From positions 30,146,501-30,210,500 of the forward strand of contig NC_133182.1 of assembly GCF_049306965.1 (NCBI RefSeq): 64,000 nt of DNA. Direction: 5' to 3'. This DNA comes from Danio rerio (Eukaryota > Chordata > Actinopteri > Cypriniformes > Danionidae). The notes under the pieces were generated by a model. That model was given only the letters and a program-made list of their open reading frames with translations. It ran no database searches and had not been told where the DNA came from. The position numbers and the translations under genes are program-made. How positions within the stretch are numbered: the stretch's first letter is position 1; every line of letters starts with the position of its first letter. Below are positions 12,255 through 23,486 of this stretch, piece after piece.

Positions 12255-12475
12255 ATTTAAGTGTGTTCTCCCCGTGTCTGCTTGGGTTTCCCCCACAATC
12301 CAAAAACATGCGCTATTGGCCGTAGTGTATGTGTGTGAGTGAGAGTGTATGGATGTTTACCAGTACTGGGTTGCAGCTGGAAGGGCATCCACTGTGTTAA
12401 ACATATCCTGGATAAATTGGCAGTTCATTCCGCTGTGTCAACCCCTGATGAATAAAGAAACTGAGCACAAGAGAA
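12255..12475 (+). repeat. 5'-truncated DANA SINE
   Basis: The copy begins in the middle of the element (gtgttctccccgtgtctgct), continues through gggttgcagctggaagggca, and ends with a degraded tail. The tRNA-like head is missing. Confidence 0.7.
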
Positions 12476-12803
12476 ATTAATTAATTTTCTTTTTAAATCA
12501 AATATTTTAAATGATTTTTTTAAGTACACTTTTGACCCATCGCTTACACCCTAACATATCAAATCACTTTTATTGTCAGATCATCAGCAGCATGTGTTTT
12601 ATGATGAGTGAAAAGCGTAGGCGCTTGCTCAGACAGCGCAAAATACAATGACATAATCCAAAACAAAATACTATTATCAGTTATATACAGTCTGTGCAAA
12701 AGACAGTTAAAAATGTCAAAGAAAACAAACATTACAGACTTATGTAGACGCAGATAGACAAGTACACAGTCAAAAGGTGTGCTCATGTACCCACCCACTA
12801 ATA

Positions 12804-13271
12804 CAATGGTTCTCAAAGTGGGGGTCGGGACCCCCCGAGGGGTCACGGGACAATGAAAGGGGGTCGCCTGGTGGTTTCTAAAAATCTATTTATTTTTATT
12901 AAACCATAAGAATTACCATATTTTATCCAAAAAAAATAGTCGTTTATACCATATATAGTTACTATAGTAGCTTATAGTTACTACTTCTATTGGATTGCAA
13001 CCCCTGGGGTAATTAAATTGTATTAAAGACACAGCAATAGCGTCAGATGCAGCAGATTTCATAACACCCGGTTAAACTTTGTGCCCCATTTCCAGCTCTC
13101 ATACATAAAAAAAAATTAAAAGAAGACTGAATGGACTTGGGTCCATTGGTGTGTGTGCGCCATTGCATGCAAGGTTTCTGTATTTATAACCACCTCAGAG
13201 TATATTGGGGGTCGCGAGTCACTGGCATTGTCATTTTGGGGGTCGCGGCCTGAAAAGTTTGGGAACCCCTG
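12804..13271. mobile_element. hAT-type non-autonomous transposon with 8-bp duplication
   Basis: The termini are caatggttctcaaag at the left and ctttt...gggaacccctg at the right. The element is flanked by a perfect 8-bp repeat, cactaata, at 12796-12803 and 13272-13279. Inside are the typical gggggtcg repeats near both ends. It is 468 bp with no open frame of note. An 8-bp duplication is the hAT hallmark. Confidence 0.8.
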
Positions 13272-13409
13272 CACTAATACATAGATTTACTAAATTTATG
13301 AGAATTTCTAATTTTACTTTTGGTTGCATCTTTATTTTGTTTGTACATTGTTGTAGCACTTTGAGTTTAAGAAAAGTAATTTAAAAAATGTATTATAATT
13401 CCTTTATTC

Positions 13410-13850
13410 ATTTTCCTTCGGCTTAGTCATTATTCAGAAAAAAATTACTCAACTGTATTCAAAAACTACAACAACATTCATTCAATCATTTTCCTTCAGC
13501 TTAATACCTATTTATCAGGGGTCACAACAGAGGGATGAACCGCCAACTATTCTAGCATGTGTTTTTTTTGCAGCAGATGCCTTTCAGGCCGCAACCCAGT
13601 ACTGGGAAACACCTATACACACTCATTGACACACACACTCATGCACTACGACTAATTTAGTTTATTCAATTCACCTATAGCCCATGTCTTTAGACTGTGG
13701 GGAAAACAGGGAAACCTGAAGATACCCACGCAAACACGGGGAGAATGTGCAAACTCGACACAGAAATGCCAACTGACCCAGCCGGGACTCGGACCAGCGA
13801 CTTTCTTGCTGTGAGGCAACAGTGCTAACTACTGAGCCACCGTGCCATCT
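13410..13850 (-). repeat. DANA SINE with a second 3' fragment
   Basis: A near full-length copy runs 13478-13850 from its tail (attcattcaatcattttcctt) to the head (ccactgagccaccgtgccat). A detached 3' fragment of another copy (attcattttccttcggctta) lies just left, at 13405-13445. Confidence 0.7.
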
Positions 13851-13859
13851 GTTGTATAT

Positions 13860-15060
13860 AATAATTACAATTATAATATATAATAATATATAATAAATAT
13901 TTTTGTATTATTAATATGTGTAATTAATTTGTGCAATACAATATGAATGTAAGTCCATTGCTTTAATGTTTTTCTGTAAGTGCATAGTAATCAAGCCACT
14001 TAATATAAAGTGGGACCAATTCTATTAAGGAACACTGGACCCCTGTAGATTTTTACTTTATGGGTTTTATTTTATAGAGAGAAAGAAAAAGGTTTTATCG
14101 GAATATGAAATTTCCATTTTTGGTAACTCTCCATTTAACAGCTGCAAGCAGTAACATGCATTGCAATCATCATCATATTAAATTTTCCCCATGCGCAGAT
14201 ACACCGCAGAAAGCAGGGTGTGTGTGTGTGTGTGTACAGTTGTATCTCCGAGTGGAGTGAGAATGCAGGTTTGTAGCATTCCAGCGAATACAAACTCACT
14301 GTATGACGAGTTAAAACAAGTAAAAAGCTTAATCATCCCTCAGTGCAGCTAGGAACTATCACCTGCAATCATCTGTAATGAATGTCAGATGCATAAAAAT
14401 ATATATAATGCTTATGTCTGGTACAAGATAGGCTGAAGGGCACACACATACACACACACGCACACAAGGGAGGGGGCCAGAAAACCTGTCCAACAAATTA
14501 ATTCACGCTCGTCTCTCAATTATGACTCAACAAATGCTTCACACATGGCATGCTGTGTATTGGTTTATTCTTAACACTTATTGGACTAAAACGTTCAACA
14601 TGTATAATTGTTTAATATAATTGAATTATATAATTCTATTTGACATATTTGTCAAAATTGAGTTATTGATATATTTTTATTAAATAACAACTTTTTACAT
14701 TATGGGATGTTTTTTTATAAGTTATAAAAAAACAAGTGTTACACACATACTGTCTGCTATGGAATGCAAAAACTTTGAAGCTCAATATCTCAAAATCATT
14801 CAGAATGCAGATAGAACCTTATAATTCTAAGGTGACGAAATGTTTTACAGTTAGAGCTTGCTTTATATTCTTAATAATAATACTTTTAATTTAATGGCAC
14901 CTTTCTAGTCACCTAAGGTCACCTTAGAAAATACTAACATGTAGAAAAAACAACTATTAAACAACACATAAAAGCAATGGAAATATGTTTTAAAAAATAG
15001 AAACATATCTGAATACAAACATAAATATCATAAATACAAAAAAAAAAAAACACAAATAAG
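13860..15060. other. AT-rich intergenic sequence with small (TG)n and (CA)n runs
   Basis: (TG)n occurs at 14219-14235 and an impure (CA)n at about 14441-14466. Nothing coding was recognised. Confidence 0.4.
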
Positions 15061-15094
15061 ATCATTAAATATAGTCTTAGGGAAACTTCCCATA

Positions 15095-15585
15095 TAGCAA
15101 AATTTCTCTGGCCCACACAATCAGGTTTTCCTTTGCCCACATGCCGCAGTGAATTACGGTACATGACTGGACCAAATCTGGCTTCCAGACAAGGGCCAAG
15201 CACAGACCATATCTGGGCCAAGTCTCAGCCAAGTTAATAACTCATAACTGGGCCTGAACTGGGCCAGATAGGTTGGTGTGTCACGATTGCAATGAAATTG
15301 ATAAACCCATGGAGTGATGCGCTTTAGGCACACTATGGGCACGCTTTTTCTCAAAGTGACCTGATTGGTAGAATTTTTTTTCTTTACTCAAAAATGATTT
15401 TAGTGTATTTTAAATGTGGGTCAAGACTGGCCAAACTCACATGGCCCAATAATCAAATTTTTAAATCTGGGCCAAATACTACGTTTTTCATCTGGCCATC
15501 TGTATGCCAGTGCCGGATGAATGCCTGCTGTGCCAGCTTTTTGCCAAATCTGGGCCAGAATTCTTTGCTACTAGGGTTGGATACA
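15095..15585. repeat. degenerate tgggcc-rich interspersed repeat
   Basis: Words of the type ctgggccaa and tggcccaa recur irregularly on both strands across 15095-15260 and 15410-15565. This is a known style of diverged zebrafish interspersed repeat. The open frames here are products of this composition. Confidence 0.45.
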
Positions 15586-15626
15586 TAAATTGGTCTTAAG
15601 AAGAGATTTAAAAGTGTGAAGGCCTA

Positions 15627-16265
15627 CACTCAAAACATTGCATTCCTACCATTTATAACCTGAAACACAATAATAATCCAAGCTCTGCAAATCCAGCCAG
15701 AGGCGCTTAGGAAGAGAACTTGGATTTTGAGTTCTCTGATGAACACTGGGAGCATGTTCTTGAGCTCACACATACCTCTTCTATGTGCAAGACATGGGCT
15801 TATACAATGTAAGATTCTACATCGGGTTTAATACACTAATGCTAGACTTGCTAAAATATACCCCTCTGTCAGCGATGCATGTAATAGGTGCAAACAGTCA
15901 CCAGTGAATCTCGTCCACATGTTGTTGGAATGCCCTAAATTATTTGATTATTGGACTAAAATATTTAAAACTCTGAAAGATGCATTCGACATAGATCTGG
16001 ATACAAATCCACTTCTGGCCATTTTTGGGTTGGCAGTAGATGCTAACCTTTTAGCAATGGCTTTAGCTTTTACTACTTTAATAGCGAGACGTCTCATCCT
16101 TTTAAAGTGGAAACAATTAGACTATCACTTACTGGTTCTTTAAAGAAGTTGTGGCGCCCTTTTTTAGATTATCTGCTGGCAAACTCTTGATTCTTAAGCT
16201 GAGCAATAATATATGAATAAATATTTATTTTTAATTTTTTTATTGTATGTTTCATTTTTAATTTA

Positions 16266-16296
<31 letters not shown>

Positions 16297-16457
16297 TTAT
16301 TTATTTTATTACCCTTTATTTCCTCAGTGGGAAGTTAGAGGCTGTTGAGGGAGGGAAGTTTTCATTTGGGGTAGTGTTAACATTAACAGGGTAATTTTAA
16401 ATTGACTGTTATGGTTGATATTCCATGTAAGAACCTAATAAAAGAATTTTTTTTAAT
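15627..16457 (+). mobile_element. 5'-truncated L1/Tx1-type LINE insertion with 17-bp target duplication
   Basis: The end of an L1-like ORF2 is readable at about 15690-16140, including the CxxC-x-H-type knuckle (CNRCKQSPVNLVHMLLECPK) and WTKIFKTLKDAFDIDL. Reading frames shift within the first 200 bp, so the copy is dead. A 3' UTR with (TTA)n follows, ending in AATAAA-rich A tracts at 16437-16457. The insertion is bracketed by aaaagtgtgaaggccta at 15610-15626 and 16458-16474, the direct target duplication expected of LINE retrotransposition. Confidence 0.85.
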
Positions 16458-16714
16458 AAAAGTGTGAAGGCCTAGCCCTAACCCTAACCTAAACCCAGTA
16501 GGAAAATGAACTGCTGAGTTTTGAACCATTTGGAGTTTATGGAGGAGTTTTGGGTTTTCTTCAACCTCCAAACAGGAAATCTTCGAGCAATAATTAATTA
16601 TTAAAAGATTAAGAATAACTGTATTATTTATCAATTGACTGCCTTTTTTCTTTGTATCAGTGCCTGAAATTAGATTTCTGTTTTTAATTAAAATTAACAA
16701 CATAGCAAAGGCAT

Positions 16715-16852
16715 TTTCCAGTGATGGGTTGCAGCTGTAAGGGCATTCGCTGCGTAAAACAGATGCTGGATAAGTTGGCGGTTCATAATAATGGGACTAA
16801 GCTGAAAAGGAAATGAATGAATGAATGAATGAATGAATGAATGAATAAACAT
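16715..16852 (+). repeat. 3' half of a DANA SINE with (AATG)n tail
   Basis: It begins at ttttccagtgatgggttgca and runs through gggcattcgctgcgtaaaac to a (gaat)n tail. The head is absent. Confidence 0.7.
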
Positions 16853-17164
16853 AGCAAAGGCTCCTGTCACTTTAAGACAGACATACAGATCCAGTATATG
16901 CATCATTTTGTAGATGTTTTCTGTTCATTTGAGACCAAACTAATTTAGTTATATGAATATTACATAAGTTTGGCATTTTGACATCATTTTGAGTATATTT
17001 GATAGCACATACAAGGTAAAGAGCGAATAAGTTTATACTGTATGAGGTGTAGATCAGATATGCCAAATATGCCTAAACACAGAACCGCAGTGCTACTTTA
17101 AATAATAAATTGCATTCAACAGATACAAAAGTAAACTATGTAAAATATTTTAGCTAGCAAACTA

Positions 17165-17365
17165 TACACTGTAAAATGCTGGGTTCCACACAGTTCTGTC
17201 ATGCTGTCCCAACACAAATCGATTAAGTTACCTTTTTTAAATTTACATATTTTAACATAAAACAATTAGGTTGTCCCCCCAAAAAACTTAAGAAATGTGT
17301 TGTTTCAACTCATTTTAAATAAAAGGTTTGAACAAACAGTAAAAGTCATTTTATGAGTGTATCGT
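17165..17365. mobile_element. small MITE with acactgtaaaatgctggg end
   Basis: The left terminus cactgtaaaatgctgggttc and a distant mirrored end (agtaaaagtcattttatgag) resemble a common zebrafish MITE. The exact right boundary is uncertain. The remainder of 16860-18150 is AT-rich intergenic sequence without recognisable features. Confidence 0.45.
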
Positions 17366-18152
17366 CATTTGTCAATAAGCAAGAACATTCACACACAAGT
17401 CACACACTTTGTCATGCACCAACACTGTGAATATTATAATAATATATCTGACATACATTTTGGCACCCAACATCATACTTTTTCTAGCTCACGATAACCT
17501 GAATTCAACAGGATATATCACATGATTTATTTGCATACAGAAAACAGCTTTACTTTGTTAAAACCTTGGTGATCTAAATTGTTATTGAGAATAATGGTGC
17601 ATATCAAGTAGTCAAGTATTTTAAAAGCAAAGAAATAAAAAGTGAATAGGTCTCTCAAAGAAATAATAAAAATTTTTTGGGTACCAGTTAAAATGAAATG
17701 ACAAAATAAAATTAATCAAAATATGGAAATAAATGAAACACGTTTAATTAAAATTCTGTCTGTCTTTGTCTGATTTGATATCTGCCGCTCATTATAAATG
17801 TTTTCAGTGTCTTGGAGCAACTCATTTGCAGTAATTAAACTTCCCAAAACTCTATATCTATCTTTGTAAGTGCTGTAAGCTGCTAATAATGCACATTTTA
17901 AAATAGAAGATGCAAATCAAATCTCTAGTGCCATAGTTTTATATGATTCCCCATCCCTAGTTTTTAATGATAATGGTCAATATCACATTTCCCTACCAAA
18001 ATAAAAACTCTATGGTTTCATGTCAAACATAAATTTGAGGTGATTTTAAAGTTAATGTTACTCTTAATGTTGCAAATAATAATATTTGACTGACAAATAA
18101 CACATCCCAAATTAGTTGTTTGATGAAATCATGCATGCAGATTAGTGGCTGG

Positions 18153-18273
<121 letters not shown>

Positions 18274-18886
18274 CACAATATAAAAATTGGCTTTTAAATT
18301 CAAAACATGTCAAATAAAGAAGACAAGCATAAAACAATTGCAAAAGCAAAAATTGCAAATTGCTGTTTTTTTTTGTAAAATACACTTACAATACATTACA
18401 CTTTGCCTGTACTGTGGAGAGGAGAGCAGTCGTTCCGCCTGACTGCTTGTTGTGCGAGTGATGGTTAGTGATGTCTTAGCATGCCTGTGTCAGGGAAAGG
18501 GAGCCAGTGACTATGTAGGCTTTGTGGTCGATTATCTAGTTGAGTTCCTCTGGATGGTGTGAAAGTCGCATGCAAAGCAAACAAGCTTCATTCGTGCTTT
18601 ATCTGATCATGGAGTTCCGTCCAATTCAGACAGCAGATTCACTCATGCTGATAATAGGATATGTGCTAAAACATCTTCAGCACCGGAGCAGGATTACAGA
18701 ACGCACATTCCCAGCATTACTATCAGTCATCTCCTGTTCATCAATCTAATATAAAAAAATAATAGTAATACATTATATTTAGGTTATTTTGGGAATATGC
18801 ATATATGTTTGAGATGTGAAGAAAAAAAAATAGTATTGAAACCAAACTAAACATTTTTAAAAACATTCATAATATTATCCCTATGA

Positions 18887-19045
<159 letters not shown>

Positions 19046-19059
19046 TTAATTTAATTACA

Positions 19060-19420
<361 letters not shown>

Positions 19421-20504
19421 TTTCTTCAGTTGGCTACAGAACAAACCACTGTTATCCAATAACTTGCCTCATTAATCTAGATAGGCCTTTAAATTGCACT
19501 TTAAACTGATGAATAGTATTTTGTAAAATAATGAGAAAAATAGTAAACATTAAAATTGTATCGTGGCAAAAAAAGGAATAAATTAAGTATTAGTTGTTAG
19601 AAATTAGTTGATAAAACTATTGTTTAAAAAATGGGTTGAAAAAAACATACATTACATTTTTGCAAAAATGTTTGTTATATATACATACTTTTATAATACA
19701 TAAATAATATAAATTTTGAAGAAAAAAAAATTTAGGGTATTTTGTTTTGCTTACATTCAAACCAGCTACATTCAGTACAGGCAACCCTACAAAGTATTGA
19801 GTTGCATATCATCATTCTATTGTCATATCCATTACATATTGTGCCTTTCTCATATTTTTTGACCACTTTATAAACTATAGTGAATAAACAGTGGTAAAAT
19901 GAGAAATGTTGAAGATGTCTAAAACTATTTTGGTCTGGAAGTGCGGGTCTGAGCGTGCGGTTGGGTCTCCGGGACTGCAGCTTCATAATGTATAAATACG
20001 GTCCTGTACTCATTTTTCACCCACTAGAGGGAGACACCTCGCTGAATGATCACTGTGCATTTCATTGTATAGAAATTGTGATATTATAGAAATAATATGA
20101 CAGTAAGAAAAAAGTAGTACCCTAAGTTAGTACGTTGTAACTAAATCTGAACAACCAGTGCAACAGTTAAGTCTTAGTTTAATGAGAAACACACAACAGG
20201 CCTAAAGATTTTTTTTTGTATAAATTGGAGTAGACCAGGGATGAAAGTGAATATGAATAACTTTGCGTTTATTCATGTTAGATCTCTAAAAATGTGATAC
20301 ACTGTAGCCACATTGTCTACTATAAATATAATGAACTTATTAAATATAACTTGTTCTACACAATCTGTGATTTATGCCAAATACAAAGGTCCTTTGTTGC
20401 AGTGTACCAAAGTACTGGGCTAAAGTACTGGGTAACACTATCTGAGAATAGATGTAACAGTCAAGTAAATTGGTGAAATAATATCTACAATTCTCCAATA
20501 TATC

Positions 20505-20650
20505 TGGACGCAGCCTTTATGATGCAAGCTGAGATTGCAATGATAGACACAATGCACTCACGATGTCACTGTGAGGTGTAGGGTTAGAGGTGGGGTTAGG
20601 TGAGCCTATTAAAAAGCATTGTATCCAGCTCAGAGTGCATTATTAGTTCC
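20505..20650. repeat. interspersed repeat fragment
   Basis: The block gatgcaagctgagattgcaa and the ggtgtagggttagaggtggg stretch look like a recurrent zebrafish non-coding repeat. Boundaries are approximate. 19420-20500 shows no gene or recognised family. Confidence 0.35.
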
Positions 20651-20724
20651 ATACTGCAGTCAGATCCCTATCCATTATCCAGTTAATGAATTACTTAAAA
20701 GAACAAGATGAGTAATTAAATGAA

Positions 20725-21020
20725 TAAATAATTTTCCTTTGGCTTATAGTTGCTGATTCATCATGGGTTGCCACAACAGAATGAACTGCCAACTACTCTG
20801 GCATACCCAGCTGATGCTCTTCCTGCTACAAATGGGAAGCACCCATACACTCATGGGAAATTTAGTTCATCTATTTCACCTATAGCACATGTCTTTAGAC
20901 TGTGGGGGAAACCAGAGCACCTGGAAGAAAATCCATGCAAACACGGGGAGAACATGCAAACTCCACACAGAAACCAGCGACCTTCTTACTGTGAAAGTGT
21001 TAACCACCTAGCCACGTCAC
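20725..21020 (-). repeat. DANA SINE, diverged
   Basis: Tail side at the left (ccacaacagaatgaactgcc), then body (gtgggggaaaccagagcacc) and degraded head (ccttcttactgtgaaagtg). Confidence 0.65.
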
Positions 21021-21189
21021 TTAAAATAATATATTTAAAAAAACAAACTGTGCGTCTGTGCATTTGTGTGTGTGTTTCTTTTGAAACTTTAAACTTGACA
21101 TTGTAACAATTTGCTGTGTATGTCAGTGAGTGTATGCACTTTTAACATTTGCCATTAAAAAAGGAACATAGAGGAGGAATTAATACATT

Positions 21190-21760
21190 TCTGAATTAGG
21201 GTTTGATTGTTTCAACTGTTACATCTACAGGACCTCCTTTTACAGCATCAATTTGTCTTGGGAATGACAGATGCAAGTCCTGCACGGTGGCCAGAGAGAT
21301 TTTCTGCCATTCTTCTTGCAGAATATTGGCTAGGTCACAACGTGATGATGCTTTAGGAAAACGTTTCCTGTCTCGCCCCTCTAAAACACCCCAAAATGGC
21401 TCAATCACATTTAAATCTGTTGACTGTGCAGGCCATAGGAGATGTTTAACTACACTATCATGTTTATCAAACCACTCTGTCACCAGTCTTGGTGTGTGTA
21501 TTGGTGCGTTATCATCCTGATGCACGACACCGGCTTCAGGATGCAATGTTTGAACCATTGGGTGATCTTCCCTTGAAAATGACATGCCCATCTAGCACAA
21601 TTATTGAGCCCAGAGAATGCCTTGATATTGCAGTCCAAACCTTCACGTATCCACACCCATGCTTCACGCTGGGCAAGCAACAGTCTGAGTGCTACACTTC
21701 TTTGGGGCTTCTCCACACTGTAACTCTCCCGGATGTGGGAAGACAGTGAAGGTGGCTCTT
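21190..21760 (-). mobile_element. Tc1/mariner transposon relic, DDE transposase C-terminal part
   Basis: Frame 21591-21196 encodes the second half of a Tc1-like transposase: QDDNAPIHTPRLVTEWF, WPAQSTDLNVIEPFWG, and an RK-rich stretch before LPFP-like ending SFPRQIDAV. There are 36 residues between the second catalytic Asp and the Glu, unlike the DD34E of classical Tc1. A piece of the preceding segment is readable in another frame (21716-21480), so the gene is frameshifted. Only part of the element is present. No inverted terminal repeats were matched with certainty. Confidence 0.8.
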
Positions 21761-22014
21761 TTGAACTTTTTTATATGTCATCCATAATGCATTGCAATGT
21801 GTTGAGCAAAACTGTGCTAATACTCTAACAAATAAACATTCACACTCTGCTCTTACTGAAAGAATGTGCAATTAATTAAGATTGGCCTCCTCCAACACTA
21901 AACTGGCAATGTTTCAGTTTCATTGTTCAACCTCTGTATATAGAAATTCTTTTACTTCAATATTTGAATGAGTGAAATATAAGTGATAAACAATATTTTA
22001 GTCTTAAATAGTTT

Positions 22015-22365
22015 TCATTTATTCATTTTGTTTTTGGCTTAGTCCCTTTACTAATCTGGGGTCGCCACAGCGGAATGAACCCCCAACTTATCCAGCATAT
22101 GTTTTACGCAGCGGATGCCTTTCCAGTCGCAACCCAACACCGGAACCACCCATACACTCTTACATTCACACACATACACTACAGCCAATTTAGTTTATTC
22201 ATTTCACCAGTACCGAAGCACCTGAAGAAAACCCACGCGAGCACAGGGAGAACATGCAAACTCCACACGGAAATGCCAACTGACCTAGCCGGGGCTCGAA
22301 CCAACGATCTTCTTGCTTTGAGGCGATTGTGCTACCCACTGTGCCACTGTGCTGCCCCAATAGTT
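22015..22365 (-). repeat. DANA SINE, near full length
   Basis: Tail and core (ggtcgccacagcggaatgaa) at the left, head (gtgccactgtgctgcccc) at the right. There is a small internal deletion around 22200-22215. Confidence 0.8.
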
Positions 22366-22479
22366 TTCATCACAAATTAATTAAACAGTATCTACATATA
22401 TCATTTATTTACGATGTACCTGTTTGGCTTACTATATGTCAGTACTGCATTACAGTAGTGTAGAATGCATTTTCAGTGA

Positions 22480-22845
22480 TTAACTTTCCTTTAGCTTAGT
22501 CACTTTATTCATCAGGGCACGCCACAGCGGAATAATCCGCCAACTTATCCAGCATGTGTTTTACGCAGTGGATACCCTTCCAGCCACAACACTGGGAAAT
22601 ACCCATACACACCCATTCACACACATACAGTACCTATTTAGTATATTCAATTCCCCTACAGCGCATGCATTTGGATTGTAGAGGAAACCGGAGCACGCGG
22701 AGGAACCCCATGCCATCACAGGGAGAACATGCAGACTCCACACAGAAATGCCAACTGCCCAGCTGTCAGCCGAGGCTCAAACCAGCAACCTTCTTGCTGT
22801 GAGGAAACAGTGTTAACCACTGAGCCACTGTGTCACCCTATAGAA
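22480..22845 (-). repeat. DANA SINE, near full length
   Basis: A second minus-oriented copy 110 bp from the previous one. It runs from cctttagcttagtcacttta to the head ccactgagccactgtgtcac. Confidence 0.8.
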
Positions 22846-23275
22846 CGGGTAGTTCAAGCAAAAATGAAAATTTTACATTTAATCATTTATCAGACTTATC
22901 CAAAGCGACTTACAGTTGAGGAGACATTCAGCAATTCAACAAGAAGAGGCAGTACACACAATAAGCAGGAATTATGCAAAGGAGCTGTTTGTGCTCAGAG
23001 AATTAGGTGCTAGATTTTTTTATCAGTATTTTCTCACCCTCAAGTCAAACCTTTATGATATTCGTTCTTCTCAAAAAAGTGCATTTTAAAGAAACTAAAG
23101 AGTAATCATTAACTTCCATAGCAAGAAAAAATAGCCTACTATAGAAGTCAATTGTTAAATGTTTCCAGCGTTCTTCTTTGTGTTCAACAGAAGAAAGAAC
23201 CTCAACAGGTCTGGAACAAAGTGTGAGTGAATAATGACAGAATTTTCAGCTTTGGGTGAACTATCCCTTTAATTT
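22840..23275. mobile_element. non-autonomous DNA transposon carrying a nested repeat
   Basis: The outer ends are ggtagttcaagcaaaaatga at the left and gggtgaactatccctttaat at the right, a near-mirror pair. At 22877-23014 it is split by a different repeat containing ttatccaaagcgacttacag, also found widely in fish. The outer element resumes with ttttctcaccctcaagtc. Confidence 0.6.
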
Positions 23276-23486
23276 ATCACCCAAACATGAAACGTCACGT
23301 TAAAACACCTCCCAGACCATGAATATTGAAGTTGCTCTTCTGAGATTGTCGAATCAACCTTCGCTTTTTGGATGTCATAACAAGCAGGGGGCGGGGGCAG
23401 TTACGAAACCGCTCGTACGCGGGAGTTTTCATAACAGCTTGATTTCAAAGGAAGTGTGTGTGTTGAATAACCTCGAGAGCGTAGAC
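23276..23486 (+). promoter_or_regulatory. wdr76 proximal promoter and 5' UTR
   Basis: A perfect GC box (GGGGGCGGGGGC, 23387-23398) lies about 90 bp upstream of the ATG, with several CpGs nearby and no TATA box in a suitable place. Transcription probably starts around 23420-23460. Confidence 0.55.

Noticed and set aside
15904-16143. 79-codon frame with a Cys/His knuckle as an independent gene
   Set aside because: It is the end of a 5'-truncated L1-type LINE bounded by target duplications.
16473-16496. ccctaaccctaacctaaaccc as an interstitial telomere repeat
   Set aside because: Only about two imperfect units; such words are common inside zebrafish repeats and there is no array.
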